A DNA stretch of 64,000 nt, taken from NCBI RefSeq assembly GCF_045679555.1, contig NC_092087.1:81498137-81562136 (forward strand), given 5' to 3'. Within the stretch, counting starts at the first letter, position 1, and each line of letters starts with the position of its first letter. This DNA comes from Salvelinus alpinus. Lineage: Eukaryota > Chordata > Actinopteri > Salmoniformes > Salmonidae. Made by a program: the position numbers and the translations under genes. The notes beneath the pieces are model-generated. The model saw only the letters and a list, made by a program, of their open reading frames with translations, was not told where the DNA came from and ran no database searches. Below, one piece after another: positions 51,840 through 64,000 of the stretch.

Positions 51840-53029
51840 TGGGGACTTTACCTATAGACCAGTATAGGATGAATGGAACAGTGGTGGAATCATACACTGG
51901 GGTCAGAACTTGACCTATAGACCAGTATAGGCTGAATGAAAAGGTAGTGAAATCATACACTGGGGTCAGAACTTGACCTATAGACCAGTATAGGCTGAAT
52001 GGAACAGTGGTGAAATCATACACTGGGGTCAGAACTTGACCTATAGACCAGTATAGGCTGAATGGAACAGTGGTGAAATCATACACTGGGGTCAGAACTT
52101 GACCTATAGACCAGTATAGGCTGAATGGAACAGTGGTGAAATCATACACTGGGGTCAGAACTTGACCTATAGACCAGTATAGGCTGAATGGAACAGTGGT
52201 GGAATCATACACTGGGGTCAGAACTTGACCTATAGACCAGTATAGGCTGAATGGAACAGTGGTGGAATCATACACTGGGGTCAGAACTTGACCTATAGAC
52301 CAGTATAGGCTGAATGGAACAGTGGTGGAATCATTCACTGGGGTCAGAACTTGACCTATAAACCAGTATAGGCTGAATGGAACAGTGGTGAAATCATACA
52401 CTGGGGTCAGAACTTGACCTATAGACCAGTATAGGCTGAATGGAACAGTGGTGGAATCATACACTGGGGTCAGAACTTGACCTATAGACCAGTATAGGCT
52501 GAATGGAACAGTGGTGGAATCATACACTGGGGTCAGAACTTGACCTATAGACCAGTATAGGCTGAATGGAACAGTGGTGAAATCATACACTGGGGTCAGA
52601 ACTTGACCTATAGACCAGTATAGGCTGAATGGAACAGTGGTGGAATCATACACTGGGGTCAGAACTTGACCTATAGACCAGTATAGGCTGAATGGAACAG
52701 TGGTGAAATCATACACTGGGGTCAGAACTTGACCTATAGACCAGTATAGGCTGAATGGAACAGTGGTGAAATCATACACTGGGGTCAGAACTTGACCTAT
52801 AGACCAGTATAGGCTGAATGGAACAGTGGTGGAATCATACACTGGGGTCAGAACTTGACCTATAGACCAGTATAGGCTGAATGGAACAGTGGTGGAATCA
52901 TACACTGGGGTCAGAACTTGACCTATAGACCAGTATAGGCTGAATGGAACAGTGGTGGAATCATACACTGGGGTCAGAACTTGACCTATAGACCAGTATA
53001 GGCTGAATGGAACAGTGGTGAAATCATAC
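51840..53029. repeat. 63-bp minisatellite, about 19 units
   Basis: The unit contains AACTTGACCTATAGACCAGT, ATAGGCTGAATGGAACAG and ATCATACACTGGGGTCAG. Same period as the adcy9 exon array but unrelated sequence. The long minus-strand frame through it is a by-product of the period being divisible by three. Confidence 0.96.
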
Positions 53030-55880
53030 CACAGGAGGTTGGTGGCACCTTAATTGGGGAAAACCGGCTTGTGGTAATGGCTGGAGCGGAATAAGTGGAA
53101 TGGTTTCCATGTGTTTAATGCCATTCCATTCGCTCTGTTCCAGACATTATTATGAGCCGTTTGTATTGGTATTTATTAGGGATCTTGCCAAGGCAGCAGC
53201 TACTCTTGCTGGGGTCCAAACACATTAAGGCACTTATATCACATATAATACAATACATCATATAACATTATTACACCACTACAATACAACATGTATAATA
53301 CCACCATACACCACTACATATCTACAATACACAATGTATAATACCACCATACACCACTACACATCTACAATACAACATGTATAATACCACCATACACCAC
53401 TACACATCTACAATACAACATGTATAATACCACCATACACCACTACACATCTACAATACAACATGTATAATACCACCATACACCACTACACATCTACAAT
53501 ACACAATGTATAATACCACCATACACCACTACACATCTACAATACAACATGTATAACACCACCATACACCACTACATATCTACAATACAACATGTATAAC
53601 ACCACCATACACCACTACACATCTACAATACACAATGTATAATACCACCATACACCACTACACATCTACAATACAACATGTATAATACCACCATACACCA
53701 CTACACATCTACAATACAACATGTATAATACCACCATACACCACTACACATCTACAATACAACATGTATAATACCACCATACACTACTACATATCTACAA
53801 TACACAATGTATAATACCACCATACACCACTACACATCTACAATACAACATGTATAATACCACCATACACCACTACACATCTACAATACAACATGTATAA
53901 TACCACCATACACCACTACACATCTACAATACACAATGTATAATACCACCATACACCACTACACATCTACAATACAACATGTATAATACCACCATACACC
54001 ACTACACATCTACAATACAACATGTATAATACCACCATACACCACTACACATCTACAATACACAATGTATAATACCACCATACACCACTACACATCTACA
54101 ATACACAATGTATAATACAACCATACACCACTACATATCTACAATACAACATGTATAATACCACCATACACCACTACACATCTACAATACAACATGTATA
54201 ATACCACCATACACTACTACATATCTACAATACAACATGTATAATACCACCATACACCACTACACATCTACAATACACAATGTATAATACCACCATACAC
54301 CACTACACATCTACAATACAACATGTATAATACCACCATACACCACTACACATCTACAATACACAATGTATAATACCACCATACACCACTACACATCTAC
54401 AATACACAATGTATAATACAACCATACACCACTACATATCTACAATACAACATGTATAATACCACCATACACCACTACACATCTACAATACAACATGTAT
54501 AATACCACCATACACTACTACATATCTACAATACAACATGTATAATACCACCATACACCACTACATATCTACAATAAAACATGTATAATACCACCATACA
54601 CCACTACACATCTACAATAAAACATGTATAATACCACCATACACCACTACATATCTACAATAAAACATGTATAATACCACCATACACCACTACATATCTA
54701 CAATAAAACATGTATAATACCACCATACACCACTACATATCTACAATACAACATGTATAATACCACCATACACCACTACACATCTACAATACACAATGTA
54801 TAATACCACCATACAACACTACATATCTACAATACAACATGTATAATACCACCATACACCACTACACATCTACAATACAACATGTATAATACCACCATAC
54901 ACCACTACACATCTACAATACACAATGTATAATACCACCATACACCACTACACATCTACAATACAACATGTATAATACCACCATACACCACTACACATCT
55001 ACAATACAACATGTATAATACCACCATACACCACTACACATCTACAATACAACATGTATAATACCACCATACACCACTACACATCTACAATACAACATGT
55101 ATAATACCACCATACACTACTACATATCTACAATACACAATGTATAATACCACCATACACCACTACACATCTACAATACAACATGTATAATACCACCATA
55201 CACCACTACACATCTACAATACAACATGTATAATACCACCATACACCACTACACATCTACAATACACAATGTATAATACCACCATACACCACTACACATC
55301 TACAATACAACATGTATAATACCACCATACACCACTACACATCTACAATACAACATGTATAATACCACCATACACCACTACACATCTACAATACACAATG
55401 TATAATACAACCATACACCACTACATATCTACAATACAACATGTATAATACCACCATACACCACTACACATCTACAATACACAATGTATAATACAACCAT
55501 ACACCACTACATATCTACAATACAACATGTATAATACCACCATACACCACTACATATCTACAATACAACATGTATAATACCACCATACACCACTACACAT
55601 CTACAATACAACATGTATAATACCACCATACACCACTACACATCTACAATACACAATGTATAATACAACCATACACCACTACATATCTACAATACAACAT
55701 GTATAATACCACCATACACCACTACACATCTACAATACACAATGTATAATACAACCATACACCACTACATATCTACAATACAACATGTATAATACCACCA
55801 TACACCACTACATATCTACAATAAAACATGTATAATACCACCATACACCACTACACATCTACAATAAAACATGTATAATA

Positions 55881-57484
55881 CAGTGAGGGAAAAAAGTATT
55901 TGATCCCCTGCTGATTTTGTACGTTTGCCCACTGACAAAGAAATTATCAGTCTATAATTTTAATGGTAGGTTTATTTGAACAGTGAGAGACAGAATAACA
56001 ACAAAAATTACCAGAAAAATGCATGTCAAAAATGTTATAAATTGATTTGCATTTTAATGAGGGAAATAAGTATTTGACCCCTTCTCAATCAAAAAGATTT
56101 CTGGCTCCCAGGTGTCTTTCATACAGGTAACGGACGGAGATTAGGAGCACACTCTTAAAGGGAGTGCTCCTAATCTCAGTTTCTTACCTGTATAAAAGAT
56201 ACCTGTCCACAGAAGCAATCAATCAATCAGATTCCAACTCTCCACCATGGCCAAGACCAAAGAGCTCTCCAAGGATGTCAGGGACAAGATTGTAGACCTA
56301 CACAAGGCTGGAATGGGCTACAAGACCATCGCCAAGCAGCTTGGTGAGAAGGTGACAACAGTTTCTGTGATTATTCGCAAATGGAAGAAACACAAAAGAA
56401 CTGTCAATCTCCCTCAGCCTAGGGCTCCATGCAAGATCTCACCTCGTGGAGTTGCAATGATCATGAGAACGGTGAGGAATCAGCCCAGAACTACACAGGA
56501 GGATCTTGTCAATGATCTCAAGGCAGCTGGGACCATAGTCATCAAGAAAACAATTGGTAACACACTATGCCGTGAAGGACTGAAATCCTGCAGCGCCCGC
56601 AAGGTCCCCCTGCTCAAGAAAGCACATATACATGCCCGTCTGAAGTTTGCCAATGAACATCTGAATGATTCAGAGGACAACTGGGTGAACGTGTTGTGGT
56701 CAGATGAGACCAAAATGGAGTTCTTTGGCATCAACCCAACTTGCCGTGTTTGGAGGAGGAGGAATGCTGCCTATGACCCCAAGAAACCATCCCCACCGTC
56801 AAACATGGAGGTGGAAACATTATGCTTTGGGGGTGTTTTTCTGCTAAAGGGACAGGACAACTTCACCGCATCAAAGGGACGATGGACGGGGCCATGTACC
56901 GTCAAATCTTGGGTGAAAACCTCCTTCCCTCAGCCAGGGTATTGAAAATGGGTCGTGGATGGGTATTCCAGCATGACAATGACCCAAAACACACGGCCAA
57001 GGCAACAAAGGAGTGGCTCAAGAAGAAGCACATTAAGGTCCTGGAGTGGCCTAGCCAGTCTCCAGACCTTAATCCCATAGAAAATCTGTGGAGGGAGCTG
57101 AAGGTTCGAGTTGCCAAACGTCAGCCTCGAAACCTTAATGACTTGAAGAAGATCTGCAAAGAGGAGTGGGACAAAATCCCTCCTGAGATGTGTGCAAACC
57201 TGGTGGCCAACTACAAGAAACGTCTGACCTCTGTGATTGCCAACAAGGGTTTTGCCACCAAGTACTAAGTCATGTTTTGCAGAGGGGTCAAATACTTATT
57301 TCCCTCATTAAAATGCAAATCAATTCATAACATTTTTGACATGCGTTTTTCTGGATTTTTTTGTTGATATTCTGTCTCTCACTGTTCAAATAAACCTACC
57401 ATTAAAATTATAGACTGATCATTTCTTTGTCAGTGGGCAAACGTACAAAATCAGCAGGGGATCAAATACTTTTTTCCCTCACTG
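55881..57484 (+). mobile_element. Tc1-like transposon, nearly intact
   Basis: 1604 bp bounded by TA on each side. Terminal inverted repeats of about 205 bp run from CAGTGAGGGAAAAAAGTATT to an inner copy of the motif (GAGGGAAATAAGTATTTGAC), an IR/DR arrangement with two binding-site-like motifs per end. The two ends are nearly identical. It inserted inside a 43-bp repeat unit. Confidence 0.93.
56247..57268 (+). pseudogene. Tc1-like transposase with one frameshift
   Basis: The first frame runs from ATG at 56247 ('[16 protein letters not shown]', paired helix-turn-helix region, 'WKKHKRT'). A shift occurs near 56800 after 'DPKKPSP', and the frame continues ('[17 protein letters not shown]') to the stop at 57266-57268. 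The catalytic triad is visible as 'WSDETKM' (Asp), '[10 protein letters not shown]' (Asp) and '[11 protein letters not shown]' (Glu), with 34 residues between the last two. Total length is about 340 codons, normal for the family. Apart from the single-base shift no other stop was seen, so the copy died recently or the shift is a sequencing error. Confidence 0.88.
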
Positions 57485-59525
57485 TACCACCATACACCAC
57501 TACATATCTACAATAAAACATGTATAATACCACCATACACCACTACATATCTACAATAAAACATGTATAATACCACCATACACCACTACATATCTACAAT
57601 ACAACATGTATAATACCACCATACACCACTACACATCTACAATACACAATGTATAATACCACCATACAACACTACATATCTACAATACAACATGTATAAT
57701 ACCACCATACACCACTACACATCTACAATACAACATGTATAATACCACCATACACCACTACACATCTACAATACACAATGTATAATACCACCATACACCA
57801 CTACACATCTACAATACAACATGTATAATACCACCATACACCACTACACATCTACAATACAACATGTATAATACCACCATACACCACTACACATCTACAA
57901 TACAACATGTATAATACCACCATACACCACTACACATCTACAATACAACATGTATAATACCACCATACACTACTACATATCTACAATACACAATGTATAA
58001 TACCACCATACACCACTACACATCTACAATACAACATGTATAATACCACCATACACCACTACACATCTACAATACAACATGTATAATACCACCATACACC
58101 ACTACACATCTACAATACACAATGTATAATACCACCATACACCACTACACATCTACAATACAACATGTATAATACCACCATACACCACTACACATCTACA
58201 ATACAACATGTATAATACCACCATACACCACTACACATCTACAATACACAATGTATAATACCACCATACACCACTACACATCTACAATACACAATGTATA
58301 ATACAACCATACACCACTACATATCTACAATACAACATGTATAATACCACCATACACCACTACACATCTACAATACAACATGTATAATACCACCATACAC
58401 TACTACATATCTACAATACAACATGTATAATACCACCATACACCACTACACATCTACAATACACAATGTATAATACCACCATACACCACTACACATCTAC
58501 AATACAACATGTATAATACCACCATACACCACTACACATCTACAATACACAATGTATAATACCACCATACACCACTACACATCTACAATACACAATGTAT
58601 AATACAACCATACACCACTACATATCTACAATACAACATGTATAATACCACCATACACCACTACACATCTACAATACAACATGTATAATACCACCATACA
58701 CTACTACATATCTACAATACAACATGTATAATACCACCATACACCACTACATATCTACAATAAAACATGTATAATACCACCATACACCACTACATATCTA
58801 CAATAAAACATGTATAATACCACCATACACCACTACATATCTACAATACAACATGTATAATACCACCATACACCACTACACATCTACAATACACAATGTA
58901 TAATACCACCATACAACACTACATATCTACAATACAACATGTATAATACCACCATACACCACTACACATCTACAATACAACATGTATAATACCACCATAC
59001 ACCACTACACATCTACAATACACAATGTATAATACCACCATACACCACTACACATCTACAATACAACATGTATAATACCACCATACACCACTACACATCT
59101 ACAATACAACATGTATAATACCACCATACACCACTACACATCTACAATACACAATGTATAATACAACCATACACCACTACATATCTACAATACAACATGT
59201 ATAATACCACCATACACCACTACACATCTACAATACAACATGTATAATACCACCATACACTACTACATATCTACAATACAACATGTATAATACCACCATA
59301 CACCACTACATATCTACAATACAACATGTATAATACCACCATACACCACTACACATCTACAATACAACATGTATAATACCACCATATAACATTATTGTGG
59401 GGTATGAATGGGTGTCTGAGCTGTGTGCTAGTAGTTTAAACAGACACCTCGGTGTCAACAATTCTTACAAAAACAAGCAGTGATGAAGTCAAATCTCTCT
59501 TCCACTTTGAGCCATGAGAGATTTA

Positions 59526-59718
59526 CATTTTATTTATCTTTATTTAACTAGGCAAGTCAGTTAAGAACAAATACTTATTTTCAATGACAGCCTAGTGGGT
59601 TAACTGCCTTGTTCTGGGGCAGAATGACAGATTTGTACCTAGTCAGCTCGGGGATTCGAACTTGCAACCTTTGGGTTACTAGCCCAACGCTCTAACCACT
59701 AGGCTACCTGCCGCCCCA
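59526..59718 (-). mobile_element. tRNA-derived SINE, full length
   Basis: Reverse complement starts GGGGCGGCAGGTAGCCTAG, with B box 'GTTCGAATCCCCGAGC', and ends with the 'TTAACTGACTTGCC' tail and AAATAAAG. Followed by a short ATGAT repeat. Confidence 0.8.
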
Positions 59719-59788
59719 ATGATATGATATGATATGCATATCATTAACTAAAGGCGTTCTCCCCTCAGCAGCCTCCTGTGAATCATAC

Positions 59789-61440
59789 ACTTTTACTACT
59801 CTGTAGTGGAGAGCAAGGGTCACAATGACTTAAACACTCCATGAGGTTATTACTATTCATTCATATATTGTATAAGTCACATACATTACATTGCCAAGAG
59901 CTTTGACTTTTCTATATAGACTACACTACATTCCATTACTTTGATATTATGGTATTATAATTAAGTCTTTTTGAGAACCAAAGTTTTTACATTTCTTCAC
60001 TGTATTGCGTTCCAGCAGCGGGGATATAAAGACAGTGGGTTTTAGAGAGAATCTCGGAGCGTCCTGCCCCACTTCCTGTCACGTGACACCTGACCCTTGA
60101 CCTCTCGACTGCTTAGACCCAAATGATCAAAATCATCTACAGCGACCTTCGGGGTCACACTCTGCTCTGGTCCCAGACGCAGCCAATGAAATGTGTGTGT
60201 GGAAATGTGTGTGCGTGTGTGTGTGAAATCCACACCCAACGTTTAGTAAATATATAGCCAACAAGAAAATCTAACTAAAGTATAAATCTAGTATACCAAC
60301 AATATCTGTATCTCTCTCTCTCTCCTTGAGAACTAGGTCTGTGTGGTTTCAGATGCCTCCATATTAGGACACAGTGATGGAACGGAGGATGAGGCCGCGC
60401 CATCCCCCTCTCCCTCCCTCCCTCCCTCCCTCCTCCTTCTCTCCTTCCTCTCGTGGGCCTCGCTCAGTTGTGGGCCATATTATAGGGCAAATACAGTCCT
60501 GGGAGCCACGCTCCCTCTCTCCCTCTGTTCATCCCTCCTTTCTTCTTTCCCTCTCCCTCTTTATCTCTCCTTCTCTAGCTTCCCCCATTTGTTCCCCTCT
60601 AGCCATCCATCCCACCTCTCTCCCTCTTATTCTGCCTTTCTCTCCCCCTTTCCCTCTCTTTCACTAACAGGAGCTGTCAGTAGGGAGATCCAGAGAGTGT
60701 TGGAGGGGATGTTTAGAGTGACGTTGCGTCACATTGACCTACACACTGTCCCTCACCACACAGACACACACCAGTCTGTACCTTATATTCATTTAGCACC
60801 AGTGGCCCACCACTGATCAATTGTTGCCACCACTCCAAAAAATATGATGTAAAAATGTTTTTCGATATAGATTTCTACAGATACGCCCTTTGAAATGGGT
60901 AGTGCAAGATTTTGGCACACATAGTCAGGTGAAATCCTGGACACCATTTTATGTCTCTGCATGCATTTTGAAGGAAGTTTCTATCTAGCTAAATTCAAGT
61001 TATCATGGTGTCTATCTAACTAAATTCTGAGCTGGATGTCTATGGGAACAGCTAGCATGTCATTGCCCTAACACTACCCTTGCCACCACTGCTGAAAAAA
61101 AGGGGGAAAAGACAAACAGATGCACACAAGCATGAAAACACACACTCACACTCTCCTTCTCAAACACACGCATGTACACACACTCCTCACTTACCATGAC
61201 CCAAGGGACAGAACAACAGAATACAGAGTGACTGTTGTTGCAGGCTTTGGTTTTCTAACTGACTGTAGTCATTTCAGACACTATCCCTCTATGTTCTTCA
61301 TCATTAACCCTAGAACTTATCATATAGCTTTTCACTCAAACATAGGTGGCAGGAAAGTCCTGGATGGCATCCTTCATTGGTGTGTGTGTGTTGTCTTACT
61401 GAATGTTCCTCCCCCTCTCATGATTCACCCTTTTCATGTT
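59789..61440. other. No recognised gene (adcy9 intron)
   Basis: Mixed unique sequence with a CT-rich block (60395-60665). A 157-codon plus-strand frame across the CT block is low complexity and not credible as a gene. Confidence 0.5.
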
Positions 61441-61442
61441 GC

Positions 61443-61588
<146 letters not shown>

Positions 61589-62164
61589 CCCCCACTCCTA
61601 GCTGGACTGTGGGAAATCCTTGGGAAAGAGGTTGTGGCTACAGGCTCTGTTTCTTTTCTCTCTTCCTCTCTATCCCTCTCTCTTTCTTCGCTCTCTCTCT
61701 CTCCGCTCTCTCCGCTCTCTCTTCACTCGCTCTCTCTCTCCCTCCAGCAGTAAACCTTTAAGTCAACGAACTATAACTTCTAGGCCACTAGGAGACAGAG
61801 AACTAGAGAGCTTGTTTATGACACCATGATAACTTGAATTTAGTGACAACAATAACAATAAATTGACTTCGAATTCTCTATAACAACATCAGGTACTGCG
61901 ACAAACGCTGTAGATACTTAATCTGGAGCCACAATGAAGCATCTAAATGTGTGTGTGTGTCTGTATTCATTGATCAGATCACACCAACACCAACACACAC
62001 ACACACACGCACACACACACACACACACACACAAGCCCTATAAATCTGTGCTAGAGATGCTCATGGTTTTTTAAGCAGCTCCCGGGCCATGCTCTGCATG
62101 TTTTATTTACACCAACCATTTAACACACACTCTACCCCAGAGCCTGCACTACAGCCAGCTTCCA

Positions 62165-62199
<35 letters not shown>

Positions 62200-62403
62200 G
62201 GCCACGCATGCAAAAATGCAGACACACACACACACATACACACACAGCAGTGCCAGAGATAACCAACTGCTTCTCACTCACACATTCAATTGTCCCACAA
62301 CAAATACTTTAAACAGCTGCTAGAGCAACACACACACACTCCACTTCTCTCAGCATTAGATACAATACGCTTTTCTCCTCTGATAGGGGTGTCTAGCCTG
62401 TAG

Positions 62404-63226
62404 TAGAGGTCGACCGATTAATCGGAATGGACGATTAATTTGGGCCGATTTCAAGTTTTCATAACAATCGGAAATCGGTATTTTTGGACACCGATTTGGC
62501 TGATTCTTTTTTTTTTTTTTTAAATGTACACCTTTATTTAACTAGGCAAGTCAGTTAAGAACACATTCTTATTTTCAAAGACGGCCTAGGAACGGTGGGT
62601 TAACTGCCTTGTTCAGGGGCAGAACGACAGATGTTTACCTTGTCAGCTCGGGGATTCGTTTTGCAACCTTCCGGTTACGAGTCCAACGCTCTAACCACCT
62701 GCCTTACATTGCACTCCACGAGGAACCTGCATGGCAGGCTGACTACCTGTTATGCGAGGGCAGCAAGAAGCCAAGGTAAGTTGCTAGCTAGCATTAAACT
62801 TATAAAAACTATCACTCTTCACATAATCACTACTTAACTACACATAGTTGATGATATTACTAGTTTATCTAGCGTGTCCTGCGTTGCATATAATCGATGC
62901 GGTGCCTGTTAATTTCTCATCGAATCACAGCCTACTTCGCCAAACGGGTGATGATTTAGCACTGTCGTTGCACCAAATCTAACCATCCTCCAACACTTTG
63001 TTTTTGCATTATTTAAACCAAATTGAACATGTTTCATTATTTATTTGAAATTGATTTTATTGATGTATTATATTAAGTTAAAATAAAAGTGTTTATTCAG
63101 TATTGTTGTAATTGTCATTTTTACAAATAAAATAATAAAAAATTGTCCGATTAATCGGTATCGGCTTTTTTTGGGTCCTCCAATAATCGGCATCGGCGTT
63201 GAAAAATCATAATCGGTCGACCTCTA
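62404..63226. mobile_element. hAT-type non-autonomous transposon with nested SINE
   Basis: Ends TAGAGGTCGACCGATTAATC and ...AATCGGTCGACCTCTA are inverted repeats with a YARNG-type start. Exact 8-bp target duplications GCCTGTAG flank it (62396-62403 and 63227-63234). No transposase. A minus-oriented tRNA-derived SINE lies inside (about 62515-62700). A truncated relative is at 621-905. Confidence 0.85.
62515..62700 (-). mobile_element. SINE nested in the hAT element
   Basis: Reverse complement contains 'GTTAGAGCGTTGGACTCG', 'CCCCGAGCTGACAAGG', 'GGCCGTCTTTGAAAATAAG' and the 'TTAACTGACTTGCC' tail, followed by a poly(A)-like run (T-run on the plus strand near 62508). Confidence 0.75.
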
Positions 63227-63347
63227 GCCTGTAGAGAATGAGTCTGACCTTTTCAAGCCTATAACCTGCCCAAAACGCACGCACACACGCAGACAGACAC
63301 AGACAGACAGACAGACACAGAGACACAGAGAGACACGCACACAGACA

Positions 63348-63560
<213 letters not shown>

Positions 63561-63639
63561 AGACTCTCCCTGAATCTCTCATAGAGGTAGACACACAACA
63601 CCTTGCCCTCTCCTCCTCCTCCCCTCACCCGTGTGAGCA

Positions 63640-63790
63640 AAACATTTTAGTGGTTAGAGTTAATTTCCTGCAATTCTACTCATTTTGCCATTGGACGTAA
63701 AGCAATGTTGTAGTTTTAAAGCAAGTTTGCTGCAATTCTACTCATTTTGCCATGGGGCGAAAAGAAAAATATGATATCAGGGACCCCTGG
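63640..63790. repeat. Short interspersed repeat with internal duplication
   Basis: 'TGCAATTCTACTCATTTTGC' occurs twice, at about 63670 and 63731. Non-coding, class unknown. Confidence 0.45.
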
Positions 63791-64000
63791 TTGGTAATGC
63801 AACCATGACTTAGAAAAAAAAATCTCAAACTTGCACCTTGTTCTCCACTAATCTAACTCTCAACAGTGAGTTGAGACCCTGGCTGAATAAAAAAAATATA
63901 TATATAGAAAAAAATATATAGTTTATTTTTTGGTAATTGATCCACAGGCCGGCCAGTTGCTCATCCATGTCCTATATGAACCACTCTACCCAACTGGATC

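Larger units (their letters stand above)
53285..59385. repeat. 43-bp minisatellite, about 105 units, interrupted by a Tc1 element
   Basis: The unit contains ACCACCATACACCACTACAC, ATCTACAATACA and ACATGTATAAT. Frequent variants are CACATC/CATATC, AACATG/CACAATG and CACCAC/CACTAC. The array is split by the transposon at 55881-57484. The variant order just left of the insertion (several AATAAAAC units in a row) continues on the right side, as expected for a simple insertion. Confidence 0.96.
53161..59525 (-). mobile_element. Salmonid LINE-tail repeat hosting a 43-bp array
   Basis: The left block 'GGGATCTTGCCAAGGCAGCA' and 'CTACTCTTGCTGGGGTCC' and the right block 'GTCTGAGCTGTGTGCTAG' and 'TTAAACAGACACCTCGG' are the two sides of one very common salmonid repeat. 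The array at 53285-59385 expands its middle. The class is from recollection of the family. Confidence 0.6.
53030..59780. mobile_element. hAT-type MITE split by a 6.6-kb insertion
   Basis: The left part, 53030-53160, starts CACAGGAGGTTGGTGG; the right part, about 59757-59780, ends CAGCAGCCTCCTGTG. The outer flanks are identical 8-bp AATCATAC (53022-53029 and 59781-59788), so both halves belong to one insertion. Everything between is later material. Confidence 0.75.

Noticed and set aside
51802..52968. 388-codon minus-strand frame
   Set aside because: Translation of the second 63-bp array.
60343..60816. 157-codon frame
   Set aside because: Mostly a CT-rich low-complexity stretch giving Ser/Pro/Leu runs.

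Overview
The window is vertebrate nuclear DNA and almost certainly from a salmonid fish (trout/salmon type). The grounds are tRNA-derived SINEs with the salmonid tail 'TTAACTGACTTGCC', many Tc1-like elements, very long CA/GT tracts, LINE 3' tails typical of salmonids, and two conserved genes interrupted by introns. There is no bacterial or organellar gene content.

Two protein-coding genes are supported, both on the minus strand and in the same order and orientation as in other vertebrates. (1) The 3' part of adcy9 (membrane adenylyl cyclase type 9) occupies 13551-29148. Seven coding exons can be placed with matching splice phases (28931-29148, 28485-28765, 21837-21939, 18995-19203, 18550-18709, 17328-17476, 13551-14967). 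Together they encode about 844 residues: the end of the first cytoplasmic half, membrane segments 7-12, the C2 catalytic domain and the C-terminal tail. Upstream exons are not visible and should lie beyond the right edge, so 29149-64000 is best read as one long adcy9 intron. (2) The first coding exon of crebbp (CREB-binding protein) lies at 7475-7562, with a CpG-rich 5' region at about 7563-8470. The window to its left (1-7474) is the start of crebbp intron 1. The two genes appear to be only about 5-6 kb apart here.

Most of the rest is repeats. 1-7022: nested DNA transposons (a broken Tc1-like element, a piggyBac-type remnant, hAT-like fragments and MITEs). 8471-13550: adcy9 3' UTR plus intergenic DNA. 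15-29 kb: adcy9 introns with large tandem arrays. These include a 63-bp array made from the 3' splice site and first 30 nt of an adcy9 exon, and a 4.8-kb array of 21-bp units. 29-46 kb: CAGT arrays, SINEs, LINE fragments, an LTR retrotransposon with intact LTRs (39222-42456), a solo LTR and an 18-bp array. 46-64 kb: a composite hAT-like element, 27-, 31-, 26- and 63-bp arrays, a MITE split by a 43-bp array of about 105 units that itself carries a nearly intact Tc1-like transposon, and a hAT element with a clean 8-bp target duplication.

A recurring theme is that several minisatellites seem to have grown out of a recognisable parent sequence: LINE tails, a transposase catalytic segment, and an exon boundary. 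The most unusual is the adcy9 array, which places 21 extra copies of a splice acceptor directly upstream of the real one.
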